Source: Palsa-892 sp035556215
GTDB lineage: Bacteria > Pseudomonadota > Alphaproteobacteria > Rhizobiales > Xanthobacteraceae
Assembly: GCA_035556215.1 (NCBI GenBank)
Contig: DATMFI010000037.1
Coordinates: forward strand, 1-43,503
DNA: 43,503 nt
Direction: 5' to 3'
This document shows, one piece after another, positions 9,944 to 18,320 of this stretch; position 1 is the stretch's first letter, and each line of letters starts with the position of its first letter. The position numbers were made by a program, and so were the translations under genes. The notes below the pieces were generated by a model. It ran no database searches. It was not told where the DNA came from and saw only the letters and a program-made list of their open reading frames with translations.

Positions 9944-10054
9944 TCTCGTCTCCGACCTTTTCTCGTGCTTCGCGACGATGAGACGAAGCGAATGATTCAA
10001 TGTGACGGGGAAGCGACCTGGCTGCAACCTTTAGAATTGCAGGGCGTGCGCAAG

Positions 10055-11650
10055 TCAATACGTTTTGTTGCGCTTTCGCGTCGCGCGAACGCCGAAAAAC
10101 GCGAAGCACAAAGCAAGGAACAGCGCGGGTGCGTCGCGATAGCGCGCATAAAAGGTAGGCTCTATCGGCATCGGCAACGCTGAATCAAGAACGCCATCTT
10201 GGCCGAGCGGGATTGTTTTCAGAACCCTGCCGGCGGGATCAATGATCGCGGAAATTCCATTGTTCGTTGCGCGAACAAGCGGCAAGCCTTCCTCGACCGC
10301 GCGCAGCCTTGCTTGCGCAAGGTGCTGATAAGGGCCGGGCGTGTTGCCGAACCACGCGTCGTTCGAAACATTGAGCATCCATGCGGGCCGCGGGCCTTCG
10401 GGCATCACCGCGCCGGGAAAGATCGCCTCGTAGCAGATGAGCGGCGCCGCCGGCGGCAGGCCGGGAATGTTCAGCGCCCGCAGTTTCGCGCCGGCGGTAA
10501 AACCGCCGCGCTGGCGCGTCAGCTGCTCGAGGCCGAGGCTCTCGAGAAAATGCTGAAACGGTAAATACTCGCCGAACGGCACGAGATGAACTTTATCATA
10601 CGTCGCGACAAAGCCGCCGTCCGGCCCGACGACGCGGATGCTGTTGTAATAGCGAACGGGCTCGTTCGGTTTCGGGTCGTCATAGCGCGCCGCGCCCGTG
10701 ATGAGATACGCGTTCGGCGAAATCAGCCGGGAGATCCGCGCCAGCATGTCGGCTTCGCGCTCGAGGAAAAACGGAAACGCCGACTCCGGCCAGAACAGAT
10801 GCGTGACATCCTTCACGCCCTGAATCTCGGGGCTCGTCGCGCGGTCGCTGATCGAAACGTAACGATCCATGATCTCGTTCTTGGCCGAGGTGCGGAAGCG
10901 CTCGTCCTGCGTCAGATTCGGCTGCATGATGCGAAGCCGCGTGTTCGGAACGAACGCCGTCTCGATGTTGGCAAGCCGGTAGGCGCCGAACGCGCCGAGC
11001 GCGGCGAGCGTGCAGACCGCCGTCACCGGCAGCGCGAAGCGCCTTGATTTGTCGATCAATGTCGCGGGGCTCGCGAAGATCGCGAGTGTAACGAGCGTAA
11101 GCCCCCACAGGCCGATATAGGCCGCGGCCTGCGAGAACACGCCGATGTCGCCGAGCGCATAGCCGAAGCTGTTCCACGGAAAGCCGGTCAGCACATGGCC
11201 GCGCAGCCAGTCGGCGGCGGCGAACGAAAGCGCGAAGGCGAAAATGCGGGCAGGCGAGGCGCTCCACATCGTGCGGGCAACGAGCGCCGCGAGCGCGGGA
11301 AAGATCGCGAGAAACATCGGCAGGCCGATGACGGCAAACGGCATCAGCCAGGCGAATTGCTCGGCATCGACGAGGAACGCCATGCCGATCCAGTACAGTC
11401 CCGCGGTGAAGTAGCCGAAGCCGAACCACCAGCCGGTGAAGAACGCCGTGCGCAGGCCGATGCGTCCCGCGCCCGCGCCGTCGAGCAGCCAGATCAGGAC
11501 CGGCAGCGTGACGAACAGCACCGGCCACAGATTGAGCGGCGCCATCGCGAGCGCCGACAGCGCGCCGGCCGCGAAGGCGATCAGCCTGCGCCGCCAGCCC
11601 CATGCGAGCACGACGCGGTAGGCGATATCCGCGAGCTTCATCCGAATCAC
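10055..11650 (-). CDS. lnt: apolipoprotein N-acyltransferase
   Basis: Lnt adds the third acyl chain to lipoproteins in the inner membrane. The 531-residue product has about seven N-terminal membrane segments up to residue 220, a nitrilase-like periplasmic domain and a final hydrophobic segment near 505-525. The catalytic triad is visible as E289 (WPESAFPF), K353 (YDKVHLVPFGEYLP) and C406 (LICYEAIFPG). The first codon is GTG; an ATG three codons later (11641) is an equally good start. It belongs to the conserved phoH-ybeY-corC-lnt cluster. In Sinorhizobium the homologue actA is required for acid tolerance. Confidence 0.95.
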   Translation of the reverse strand: MIRMKLADIAYRVVLAWGWRRRLIAFAAGALSALAMAPLNLWPVLFVTLPVLIWLLDGAGAGRIGLRTAFFTGWWFGFGYFTAGLYWIGMAFLVDAEQFAWLMPFAVIGLPMFLAIFPALAALVARTMWSASPARIFAFALSFAAADWLRGHVLTGFPWNSFGYALGDIGVFSQAAAYIGLWGLTLVTLAIFASPATLIDKSRRFALPVTAVCTLAALGAFGAYRLANIETAFVPNTRLRIMQPNLTQDERFRTSAKNEIMDRYVSISDRATSPEIQGVKDVTHLFWPESAFPFFLEREADMLARISRLISPNAYLITGAARYDDPKPNEPVRYYNSIRVVGPDGGFVATYDKVHLVPFGEYLPFQHFLESLGLEQLTRQRGGFTAGAKLRALNIPGLPPAAPLICYEAIFPGAVMPEGPRPAWMLNVSNDAWFGNTPGPYQHLAQARLRAVEEGLPLVRATNNGISAIIDPAGRVLKTIPLGQDGVLDSALPMPIEPTFYARYRDAPALFLALCFAFFGVRATRKRNKTY

Positions 11651-11675
11651 CAGCCCCGATTGAATCAGACTTTGA

Positions 11676-11720
11676 GCATGATTTTTTCCGAAAACCGGCG
11701 CCCGCTTTCCGGAATCATGC
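11676..11720. repeat. Rhizobiales-type imperfect palindrome (GCATGATT...AATCATGC)
   Basis: The 8-base arms GCATGATT (11676-11683) and AATCATGC (11713-11720) are perfect complements, with further interrupted pairing through the CCGAAAACCGG centre. This is a form of the GCATGAT/CCGGTTTTCGG palindrome scattered through many Rhizobiales genomes. It occupies most of the 71-base gap between corC and lnt, so it would lie within the transcript if the two genes are co-transcribed. Confidence 0.75.
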
Positions 11721-11721
11721 G

Positions 11722-12732
11722 CTAGCTGCTTTTATCAGAAGGAGAGGCTGAAGGGGGCGCAGCGGGCGGCGTCATCGCCGCATCGTCGCGGCGCTTGCGC
11801 GCCTCGCGCAGCGGCCGCCGGTAGATGCGGATGCGCTTGACGCGGCGCGGGTCGGCGTCGAGCACTTCGAGTTCAAAGTCGGCGGGTCCCTTGAGGATTT
11901 CGCCGCGCACCGGAATGCGGCCGGCAAGCCCGAACACGAGGCCGCCCAATGTATCGACTTCCTCCTCGAGCGCCTCGCCCGGCGTGAAATCCTCGCCGAT
12001 CGCGGCATGCGCGTCCTCGAGGCTGGTGCGGGCGTCGGCAATGAAACTGCCGTCGGGCTGCGCGACGATCGACGGCGCTTCCTCGTCGTGCTCGTCCTCG
12101 ATATCGCCGACGATCTGCTCGACGATGTCTTCCATCGAGACGAGCCCGTCGGTGCCGCCATATTCGTCGATGACCAGCGCGAGATGCGTGCGCGTCGCCT
12201 GCATCTTCACGAGAAGATCGACCGCCGGCATCGAGGCCGGCACATAAAGAAGATGCCGGACGATCTTCGCCGAGGACAGCGGCTCGTGCATGTTGACGCC
12301 GCCGGGGCTGATCTCGGGCGCGGTGTCGGAGCGGTCGGTCAGATACGCGACGATGTCGCGGATGTGCACCATGCCGATCGGATCGTCGAGCGTGTCGTTA
12401 TAGACGACGAGGCGCGAGTGGCCGGCGCGCGCGAATTCGCGCAAAAGATCGCCCAGCGTGATGTCCTGCTGCACGGCGACGATGTCGGCGCGCGGCACCA
12501 TGACGTCGCCGATGCGGCGTTCCCTGAGGCCGAGAATATTCTGCAGCATCGTGCGCTCGGTCGGCGAAAACTCCGTCTCGCCGCTCGGCCGCCGCTCTTC
12601 GAGCACTTCCTTGAGATCGCTTCTGAGCGAGCCGGAGCCGCGCCGCAGGAGCGCTTTCAGGCGCGCGAAAATGCCTTCGCCGTTGCGCGATTCCGCGCCG
12701 TCCGGCGCGTTATGGCGTTCGGGGAGGCTCAT
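11722..12732 (-). CDS. corC: CorC/YbeX-type CBS-domain protein
   Basis: The protein has 336 residues from the ATG at 12732, placed 10 bases after the ybeY stop. An upstream ATG at 12783 would lie inside ybeY. It has two CBS domains (about 75-135 and 150-210; MVPRADIVAV, THLALVIDEYGGTDGLVSMEDI) and a CorC_HlyC domain (about 225-305). There is no DUF21 membrane part, so this is the short cytosolic form. The family is linked to Mg2+/Co2+ efflux and, through the ybeZ-ybeY-ybeX cluster, to ribosome homeostasis. The C-terminus is a Pro/Ala/Ser-rich tail. Confidence 0.9.
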   Translation of the reverse strand: MSLPERHNAPDGAESRNGEGIFARLKALLRRGSGSLRSDLKEVLEERRPSGETEFSPTERTMLQNILGLRERRIGDVMVPRADIVAVQQDITLGDLLREFARAGHSRLVVYNDTLDDPIGMVHIRDIVAYLTDRSDTAPEISPGGVNMHEPLSSAKIVRHLLYVPASMPAVDLLVKMQATRTHLALVIDEYGGTDGLVSMEDIVEQIVGDIEDEHDEEAPSIVAQPDGSFIADARTSLEDAHAAIGEDFTPGEALEEEVDTLGGLVFGLAGRIPVRGEILKGPADFELEVLDADPRRVKRIRIYRRPLREARKRRDDAAMTPPAAPPSASPSDKSS

Positions 12733-12742
12733 GTATTTTCTT

Positions 12743-13222
12743 TCATGCGTTTTCCTCCGCCACCGAAGCGTAAGGATCGGCAAAGCCGAGGCTCGTTACG
12801 ATTTTGGTCTCGCGCGCTTCCATCGCCTCGGCGTCGCGCTCGTTGTCGTGATCGAAGCCGAGAAGATGCAGCACGCCGTGCACGACGAGATGCGACAGAT
12901 GCGCGTCCAGCCGCTTGCCTTCCCCGGCGGCTTCGCGGCTCAGCGTCTCGCAGGCGAGCGCGATATCGCCGTAAAAGCGCGCGCCGCTTTCGGCTTTATC
13001 CTCCGACGGAAAAGAAAGCACGTTGGTCGGCTTGTCCATGCCGCGATAGGTCCGGTTCAGTTCGCGGATTCTCGCGTCGTCCGTGAGCAGGATGCTGACT
13101 TCGCCCTCGCCGATTTTGGCGTCATCGAGCGCCGCTTGCGCCGCGCGATGGGCGATGAGTTCGGCGCCGAGGATGCGATGCCAACTCTCCGCTTCGACGG
13201 CGATGTCGATGGTGACGCTCAC
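12743..13222 (-). CDS. ybeY: endoribonuclease YbeY (rRNA maturation factor)
   Basis: YbeY is a zinc-dependent RNase that acts in 16S rRNA 3'-end maturation and 70S quality control. The protein has 159 residues. The metal-binding motif HGVLHLLGFDH is at 115-125, supplying H115, H119 and H125. The family segment RELNRTYRGMDKPTNVLSFP precedes it. The start is GTG and overlaps the phoH stop as GTGA (13219-13222), implying coupled translation. The corC ATG follows 10 bases after its stop. Confidence 0.96.
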   Translation of the reverse strand: MSVTIDIAVEAESWHRILGAELIAHRAAQAALDDAKIGEGEVSILLTDDARIRELNRTYRGMDKPTNVLSFPSEDKAESGARFYGDIALACETLSREAAGEGKRLDAHLSHLVVHGVLHLLGFDHDNERDAEAMEARETKIVTSLGFADPYASVAEENA

Positions 13223-14271
13223 GGCCGGGTTGCGGGCTTGTTGCCCGCCGCATCATAGGCGCTGACGATGCGCGAAACGAGTTCGTGGCGCACGACGTCG
13301 CTCGCATCGAACGCGACATGCGCGATGTCGGCAAGCCCCGGCAGCACGGCCGTCGCTTCGACGAGGCCGGATTTCTGTCCGGGCGGAAGATCGATCTGCG
13401 ACGGGTCGCCAGTCACCATCATCCGCGAATTTTCGCCGAGCCGCGTCAGAAACATCTTCATCTGCATCGACGTCGTGTTCTGCGCTTCATCGAGAATGAC
13501 GGCGGCGTTGGCGAGCGTGCGCCCGCGCATGAAGGCGAGCGGCGCGATTTCAATGTCGCCCGATTGCAGCGCGCGCTCGAAAATGCCGCGATCCATGAGA
13601 TCGAAGAACGCGTCGTAAATCGGCCTGAGATAAGGATCGACCTTCTCGCGCATGTCGCCCGGCAGAAAGCCGAGCCGCTCGCCGGCTTCGACCGCGGGCC
13701 GCGACAGAACGATGCGATCGACTTCGCGCCGCTCGAAAAGATGCACGGCATGCGCGACCGCAAGCCACGTCTTGCCGGTGCCGGCCGGGCCCGTGCCGAA
13801 GACGAGCGTGTTGCTCTGGAGCGCCCGCATATATTTGTCCTGCCCCGCCGTGCGCGCGCGGACGAGGCGCTTTCGCAAGCGCATCTCGGCGAAGTGGCCG
13901 TGATGGCCCGTATCGGCGTCGGGCTGCGGCGCGTGCGTCACCTGATGCATCACCTGGCGGATCGCGCCCTCGACATCGCCATGGGTGATGTGATGGCCGC
14001 CCTTGATTTGCTTGTAGAGCGCGCCGAGCGCGCGCCGCGCCTGCTGGCAGGCTTCGGATTCGCCCTCGAGCGTCACTTTATTGCCGCGCTGGTCGGCGGT
14101 GATGCCGAGGCGCCGCTCGATCAGCGCGAGGTTCTCGGCATGCCGCCCGAACAGCAGGGAGGCGAGCTTGTTGTCGTCGAATTCGAGGACGATCTCGGCG
14201 GGCTTCACGCGCGTGTCGGACCAGGGTTTGTCGTGCACGGTCTTTTGACGGCTCGTTCCGGGGTCGCGCAA
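13219..14271 (-). CDS. phoH: PhoH/YbeZ-family ATPase
   Basis: This is a P-loop ATPase related to the N-terminal helicase half of RecD. The product has up to 350 residues. The Walker A motif is GPAGTGKT at 161-168, and the Walker B region is VILDEAQN, with VTGDPSQIDLP following. The longest frame starts at a TTG one base after the miaB stop; a GTG at 14238 is an alternative, and neither has a strong ribosome site. An N-terminal KH-like segment precedes the ATPase. YbeZ works with YbeY in rRNA processing, which fits the adjacent overlapping gene. Confidence 0.94.
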   Translation of the reverse strand: MRDPGTSRQKTVHDKPWSDTRVKPAEIVLEFDDNKLASLLFGRHAENLALIERRLGITADQRGNKVTLEGESEACQQARRALGALYKQIKGGHHITHGDVEGAIRQVMHQVTHAPQPDADTGHHGHFAEMRLRKRLVRARTAGQDKYMRALQSNTLVFGTGPAGTGKTWLAVAHAVHLFERREVDRIVLSRPAVEAGERLGFLPGDMREKVDPYLRPIYDAFFDLMDRGIFERALQSGDIEIAPLAFMRGRTLANAAVILDEAQNTTSMQMKMFLTRLGENSRMMVTGDPSQIDLPPGQKSGLVEATAVLPGLADIAHVAFDASDVVRHELVSRIVSAYDAAGNKPATRP

Positions 14272-14272
14272 A

Positions 14273-15667
14273 TCAGCCAGCTCCCGCCGCGGCGAAGGCG
14301 CGCGGCTCTCTGTGATAATCCGATGCGGGGTTCACCAGTTCCCCGAACAGGCTGTTCGAGCTGATCTCCGTGATTCGCACCCTCGCGACCTTGCCGATCA
14401 GTTGCGAAGGGCCCATGACCTGCACCGGCAGAAGATACGGCGCGCGGCCCTGAATCTGGCCCTCCAACCGGCCCGGCTTTTCGAACAGCACGTCGAATTC
14501 GCGGCCTTTCAGCGCGCGGTTGAATTCCTGCCGCTGCTGCTCCAGCAAATCCTGCAAGCGGCGCAGCCGCTCGGTCTTCACGTCTTCCGGAATCTGCTCG
14601 CTCATGCCGGCGGCGCCCGTGCCGGGGCGCGGGCTGTATTTGAACGAGAAGGCGGACGCGAATTTCACCTTGCGGATGAGGTCGAGCGTGTCCTCGAAAT
14701 CCTCCTCGGTCTCGCCGGGGAAGCCGACGATGAAATCCGACGAGAGCGCGATGTCGGGCCGCGCTTCGCGCACGCGCGCGATGATGTCGAAATATTCGCC
14801 GCGGCCGTGCTTGCGGTTCATCGCCTTGAGAATGCGGTCGGAGCCCGACTGCACCGGCAGATGCAGGAACGGCATCAGCTTGGCTATGTCGCGATGCGCG
14901 GCGATGAGATCGTCGCTCATGTCGCGCGGATGGCTCGTCGTATAGCGGATGCGCTCGATGCCGCGCACTTCGGCGACGCGCTCGAACAGTTGCGCCAGCG
15001 TCCACGGCATGTTGTCCGGCCCGTCGCCGTGATAGGCATTGACGTTCTGGCCGATGAGCGTGACTTCCGCGACGCCCGCCGCCGCGAGGTTCTCGACCTC
15101 GGCGACGATCTTGTGCACCGGCCGCGAGAGTTCATTGCCGCGCGTGTAAGGCACGACGCAGAACGTGCAGAACTTGTCGCAGCCTTCCTGCACGGTGACG
15201 AAGGCCGTGACGCCGCGCGCGCGGATATTCTTGCGCGCCGGCGGCGCGAGATGATCGAACTTGTCCTCGACCGGAAATTCGGTATCGACCGCCGTCTCGC
15301 CCTTGGCGGCCAGCGCGGGCAAGCGGTGAATGTTCTGCGGGCCGACGACGAGATCGACGTAAGGCGCGCGGCGGCGGATTTCCTCGCCTTCGGCCTGCGC
15401 CACGCAGCCGGCGACGGTCACCGTCATGCGGCGCCCGTCCTGTTCGGCGGCTTCCTTCATCAGCCGGTAGCGGCCGAGGTCGGAATAGACTTTTTCCGTC
15501 GCCTTCTCGCGAATGTTGCAGGTGTTCAGCACCACGAGATCGGCGTCTTCGGGCCGGTCGGTCTCGACATAGCCCTCGCGCGCCATGGCGTCCGCCATGC
15601 GCTGGGAGTCGTAGACGTTCATCTGGCAGCCGAACGACTTGATGAATAGCTTGCGGGGTCCGCTCAT
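14273..15667 (-). CDS. miaB: tRNA-2-methylthio-N6-dimethylallyladenosine synthase MiaB
   Basis: MiaB is a radical-SAM methylthiotransferase that converts i6A37 to ms2i6A37 in tRNAs reading UNN codons. The protein has 464 residues. The N-terminal UPF0004 domain holds the auxiliary-cluster cysteines C14, C50 and C88. The radical-SAM motif CDKFCTFC gives C163, C167 and C170. A TRAM domain forms the C-terminus (about 385-450). It needs two iron-sulfur clusters and SAM, and both nfu and metK are in the same leftward run. It heads the miaB-phoH-ybeY-corC-lnt cluster. Confidence 0.97.
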   Translation of the reverse strand: MSGPRKLFIKSFGCQMNVYDSQRMADAMAREGYVETDRPEDADLVVLNTCNIREKATEKVYSDLGRYRLMKEAAEQDGRRMTVTVAGCVAQAEGEEIRRRAPYVDLVVGPQNIHRLPALAAKGETAVDTEFPVEDKFDHLAPPARKNIRARGVTAFVTVQEGCDKFCTFCVVPYTRGNELSRPVHKIVAEVENLAAAGVAEVTLIGQNVNAYHGDGPDNMPWTLAQLFERVAEVRGIERIRYTTSHPRDMSDDLIAAHRDIAKLMPFLHLPVQSGSDRILKAMNRKHGRGEYFDIIARVREARPDIALSSDFIVGFPGETEEDFEDTLDLIRKVKFASAFSFKYSPRPGTGAAGMSEQIPEDVKTERLRRLQDLLEQQRQEFNRALKGREFDVLFEKPGRLEGQIQGRAPYLLPVQVMGPSQLIGKVARVRITEISSNSLFGELVNPASDYHREPRAFAAAGAG

Positions 15668-15737
15668 CGCGCCTTTGTTGCCCGCCCGGCCGCTTCAATC
15701 GCGGCTGGCCCTGGGCCTTTTCGCTCGTGCGGTATTA

Positions 15738-16583
15738 CTACCGGGATTTGGCCGGCAAGGAAACGGCCGTGGCCGAAATTGCCAAGTCATTGTGAAGTAT
15801 AGCGATTTCAGGCCGGGCGAGGCGCGCGGCGGCGGTCATGCGCCGCACCGACTGCTCGAGCGACTTCGCGATGCTCTTCCGGTCCATCTCCGGCGTCACG
15901 ACGATGGCCTGCCCGAAGGTCACGACGGCGTCGATGCCGCCCATCCGGACCACCCGGCCGATGTGTTTGATGATGCTGGTATCGCCGAACCAGGCGGCGA
16001 CCGGGCGGTGCTGGCGGCCCATCGGCAGGCCCTGCAACCGGGTGTAGGCGATCGAGACCGGCTGCAAGTAGCCGTTCTCGCCGGGGCCGACGGTCATGCT
16101 CATCGCGCCCAAGAGCGCCGAGCGGAACGGCAGCACGCGGTTGCCGTCGCCGGTGGTGCCTTCGCCGTAGAGCACGACGGGATCGCCGTTGGTCAGCCGG
16201 GTCGAAATTTCCTGCGTCACCGCGCCGGTCTTGTGCCGCCGCTCGCGATCGACGAACACCGAGCGCTGCAACTTGGCGAGGAGGCCGAACACCGGCCAGC
16301 TCGCGATTTCCTTCTTGGCGATGAAGACCACCGGCGTCGTCGCCGAGAGGATCAGGTGGTCGAGCCAGGACGAGTGATTGGCGACGAACAGGAGCGGGCG
16401 GTCTTTCGTCGGCGCGCCGCGCACCTCGACGCGCACGCCGAACAGCTTGAGGCACAGCCGGTGGTAATACATCGGAATCAGGCGCAGCGTCGGCAGGCCG
16501 AGCTTGATCGACAGCCATTGCAGCGGAATGCCGATCAGGGTCGCGAGCACGAGGCCCGCCGCGATGAAGACCGTGCGGATCAT
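15738..16583 (-). CDS. plsC: lysophospholipid acyltransferase, PlsC family
   Basis: The protein should transfer an acyl chain to 1-acylglycerol-3-phosphate or a similar lyso-lipid at the inner membrane. It has 281 residues. An N-terminal membrane segment (about 3-25) is followed by the acyltransferase motif NHSSWLD (H70, D75) and by EGTT at 141-144 (YGEGTTGDGNRVLPF). The ATG is one base after the fur stop, so translation is probably coupled. The order fur-plsC-miaB is common in Rhizobiales. An ornithine-lipid acyltransferase (OlsA-like) role is not excluded, but no olsB is adjacent. Confidence 0.85.
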   Translation of the reverse strand: MIRTVFIAAGLVLATLIGIPLQWLSIKLGLPTLRLIPMYYHRLCLKLFGVRVEVRGAPTKDRPLLFVANHSSWLDHLILSATTPVVFIAKKEIASWPVFGLLAKLQRSVFVDRERRHKTGAVTQEISTRLTNGDPVVLYGEGTTGDGNRVLPFRSALLGAMSMTVGPGENGYLQPVSIAYTRLQGLPMGRQHRPVAAWFGDTSIIKHIGRVVRMGGIDAVVTFGQAIVVTPEMDRKSIAKSLEQSVRRMTAAARLARPEIAILHNDLAISATAVSLPAKSR

Positions 16584-16584
16584 G

Positions 16585-17034
16585 TCAGGGCTTTTTCTTG
16601 TCGCCGTCGAGCGGCAGCGCGTAAAGCTCGAGCCGGTGGCCGACGAGCCTGAAGCCGAGCTTGCGCGCGACCTCGATCTGCAGCTTCTCGATTTCTTCCG
16701 AGCGGAATTCGATCACCTTGCCGGTGCGCAGATTGATGAGGTGATCGTGGTGCTCCTCCGGCGCCTGCTCGTAGCGCGAGCGGCCGTCGCCAAAATCGTG
16801 CTTCTCGATGATGCCGGCATCCTCGAACAGCTTCATGGTGCGGTAGACCGTCGACATCGAAATCTTGTCGTCGATGACAGAAGCGCGCTTGTAGAGTTCT
16901 TCGACATCGGGATGATCGCGCGACGAATCCAGGACGCGCGCGATGACGCGGCGCTGCTCGGTCATGCGCATGCCGCTTTTCACGCAGGCGTCCTCGACGG
17001 AAGTGGCCGCCGGATGGGATTTCGAACCGCTCAC
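16585..17034 (-). CDS. fur: Fur-family metal regulator, Mur-like
   Basis: Fur-family proteins are metal-responsive repressors. The start is placed at GTG 17034 because AAAGGA lies six bases upstream of it; the TTG at 17040 directly abuts that site. This gives 149 residues. The winged helix covers about 20-85 (GMRMTEQRRVIARVL, STVYRTMKLFEDAGI), followed by the metal-binding dimer domain with EHHDHLINLRTGKVIEF (H95, H96, H98). Only one cysteine (C17) is present, so the two CxxC zinc pairs of classical Fur are missing. That is usual in rhizobial Fur/Mur, which often respond to manganese. Confidence 0.92.
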   Translation of the reverse strand: MSGSKSHPAATSVEDACVKSGMRMTEQRRVIARVLDSSRDHPDVEELYKRASVIDDKISMSTVYRTMKLFEDAGIIEKHDFGDGRSRYEQAPEEHHDHLINLRTGKVIEFRSEEIEKLQIEVARKLGFRLVGHRLELYALPLDGDKKKP

Positions 17035-17110
17035 AAGCAATCCTTTGTTGCGGGACCGATTTTAGTCGCCGCGGTTCGCGAGGGCAACGCGCCAGTCAAT
17101 GGGTATTGAT

Positions 17111-17620
17111 TCACGCCAGTTCGCGCCGCAGGATGAGCGCCGAAACGGCGCCGCGCCCGCCGGTAGCGGAAGTGCCGTGCGGATAATAACCCGGCCGCTT
17201 GCCGACTTCGCGAAAGCCCGCTTTCGCATAAAGGCGCAGCGCGGGCGCATTGTCCTCGCCGACCTCGAGAAACATTTTGGCGGCGCCGCGCGCGGCGACG
17301 CGCGCAAGATGCTGGCGCAAAAGATCGCCGGCGAGCCCCCGGCCGCGCGCCTTCAGCGCAACCGCGACGCTCAGGATTTCCGCTTCGTCGGCGGCGACCC
17401 GCGACATGATGAAAGCGAGCGCCGCGCCGCGCCCGCCGTTGCCGCGCGTGACATGGCCGATCACCGAGGGGTCGAGCAGCAGCCGCTCCATCTCGCTTTC
17501 GCTCCAGCCAACCGGGAACGATTGCGCGTGAAGCGCGGCGCATTCGCGCGCATCGCGCGGGCGCGCTTCGGCGATGGCGGGAGAAGGGCGCTGAAACAGG
17601 CGGGCGAAAAAGCCGCTCAT
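17111..17620 (-). CDS. rimI: ribosomal protein bS18 N-acetyltransferase RimI-like
   Basis: This is a GNAT-fold acetyltransferase of 169 residues. The acetyl-CoA-binding loop is visible as VALKARGRGLAGDLL, followed by FLEVGEDNAPALRLYAKAGF and a terminal R-G-YY motif (VGKRPGYYPHG). Its start overlaps the tsaB stop as ATGA (17617-17620). The tsaB-rimI pair is conserved in many bacteria, which supports RimI over a generic GNAT. The N-terminus up to about residue 15 is a short extension. Confidence 0.88.
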   Translation of the reverse strand: MSGFFARLFQRPSPAIAEARPRDARECAALHAQSFPVGWSESEMERLLLDPSVIGHVTRGNGGRGAALAFIMSRVAADEAEILSVAVALKARGRGLAGDLLRQHLARVAARGAAKMFLEVGEDNAPALRLYAKAGFREVGKRPGYYPHGTSATGGRGAVSALILRRELA

Positions 17621-18300
17621 TGCCGGGCGATGCGGCCCGCGGTCTGCGGCTGCGCGTCGGGAAGCTTGAGATAAAGCGGCTTGGGCAGTGCGCGCTCGGG
17701 GTCGGCGACGGCCGCGATGCGCGCGACCCAGACGATGTCGGGCGCGGTGCGCTGCTCGACGAGCACGGGCTGCGGAAGTTTCGGCGGCCAGTGGGCGGCC
17801 AGCATGTCGGCGGCATTGCCGACGATGCGCACCGGGCCGAGCGCGACGGCGCGCACCGTTTCGCGCAGGCCCGCGGCGCGCGCGGTCACCAGCGTGCGGC
17901 CGCCGGCGCCGACCATCTGCATATAGAGATTGCCGTGCTTGGCATCGATCGCGGCGACGACCGGGATCGCCTGATCCTGCGTCATCAGCGGCGCGATGAA
18001 GGCGGCGAGCGTCGAGATGCCGACGACGGGCTTTTTCGTCACGAGGCCGAAGCCGCGCGCCGCCGAAAGACCGACGCGCAGGCCGGTGAAACTGCCGGGG
18101 CCGATCGTCACGGCGAAGCGGTCGATGTGCTCGAAGCGCGCGTCGGCTTTCTTCATGACGCTGTCGATGATCGGCAGCAGTTGTTCGGCATGGCCGCGGC
18201 CGATCTCGCGCGATTCGAAGCCGAGCACGCTGTCGTCGATCGTCTCGATCAACGCGGCAGAGCAGGCGTCGAGCGCCGTGTCGATCGCGAGAATACGCAT
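17617..18300 (-). CDS. tsaB: tRNA threonylcarbamoyladenosine biosynthesis protein TsaB
   Basis: TsaB is the partner of TsaD in making t6A37 in tRNAs that read ANN codons. The 227-residue protein has an ASKHA-type fold. It begins MRILAIDTALDACSAAL, has the HAEQLLPIIDSVM helix and the signature VTIGPGSFTGLRVGLSAARG at about 64-83. The C-terminal half is divergent, as in the family. The start is ATG at 18300, 20 bases after nfu. It overlaps rimI by four bases. Confidence 0.95.
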   Translation of the reverse strand: MRILAIDTALDACSAALIETIDDSVLGFESREIGRGHAEQLLPIIDSVMKKADARFEHIDRFAVTIGPGSFTGLRVGLSAARGFGLVTKKPVVGISTLAAFIAPLMTQDQAIPVVAAIDAKHGNLYMQMVGAGGRTLVTARAAGLRETVRAVALGPVRIVGNAADMLAAHWPPKLPQPVLVEQRTAPDIVWVARIAAVADPERALPKPLYLKLPDAQPQTAGRIARQ

Positions 18301-18320
18301 GGGTTACGCGCGGGGTGCCG

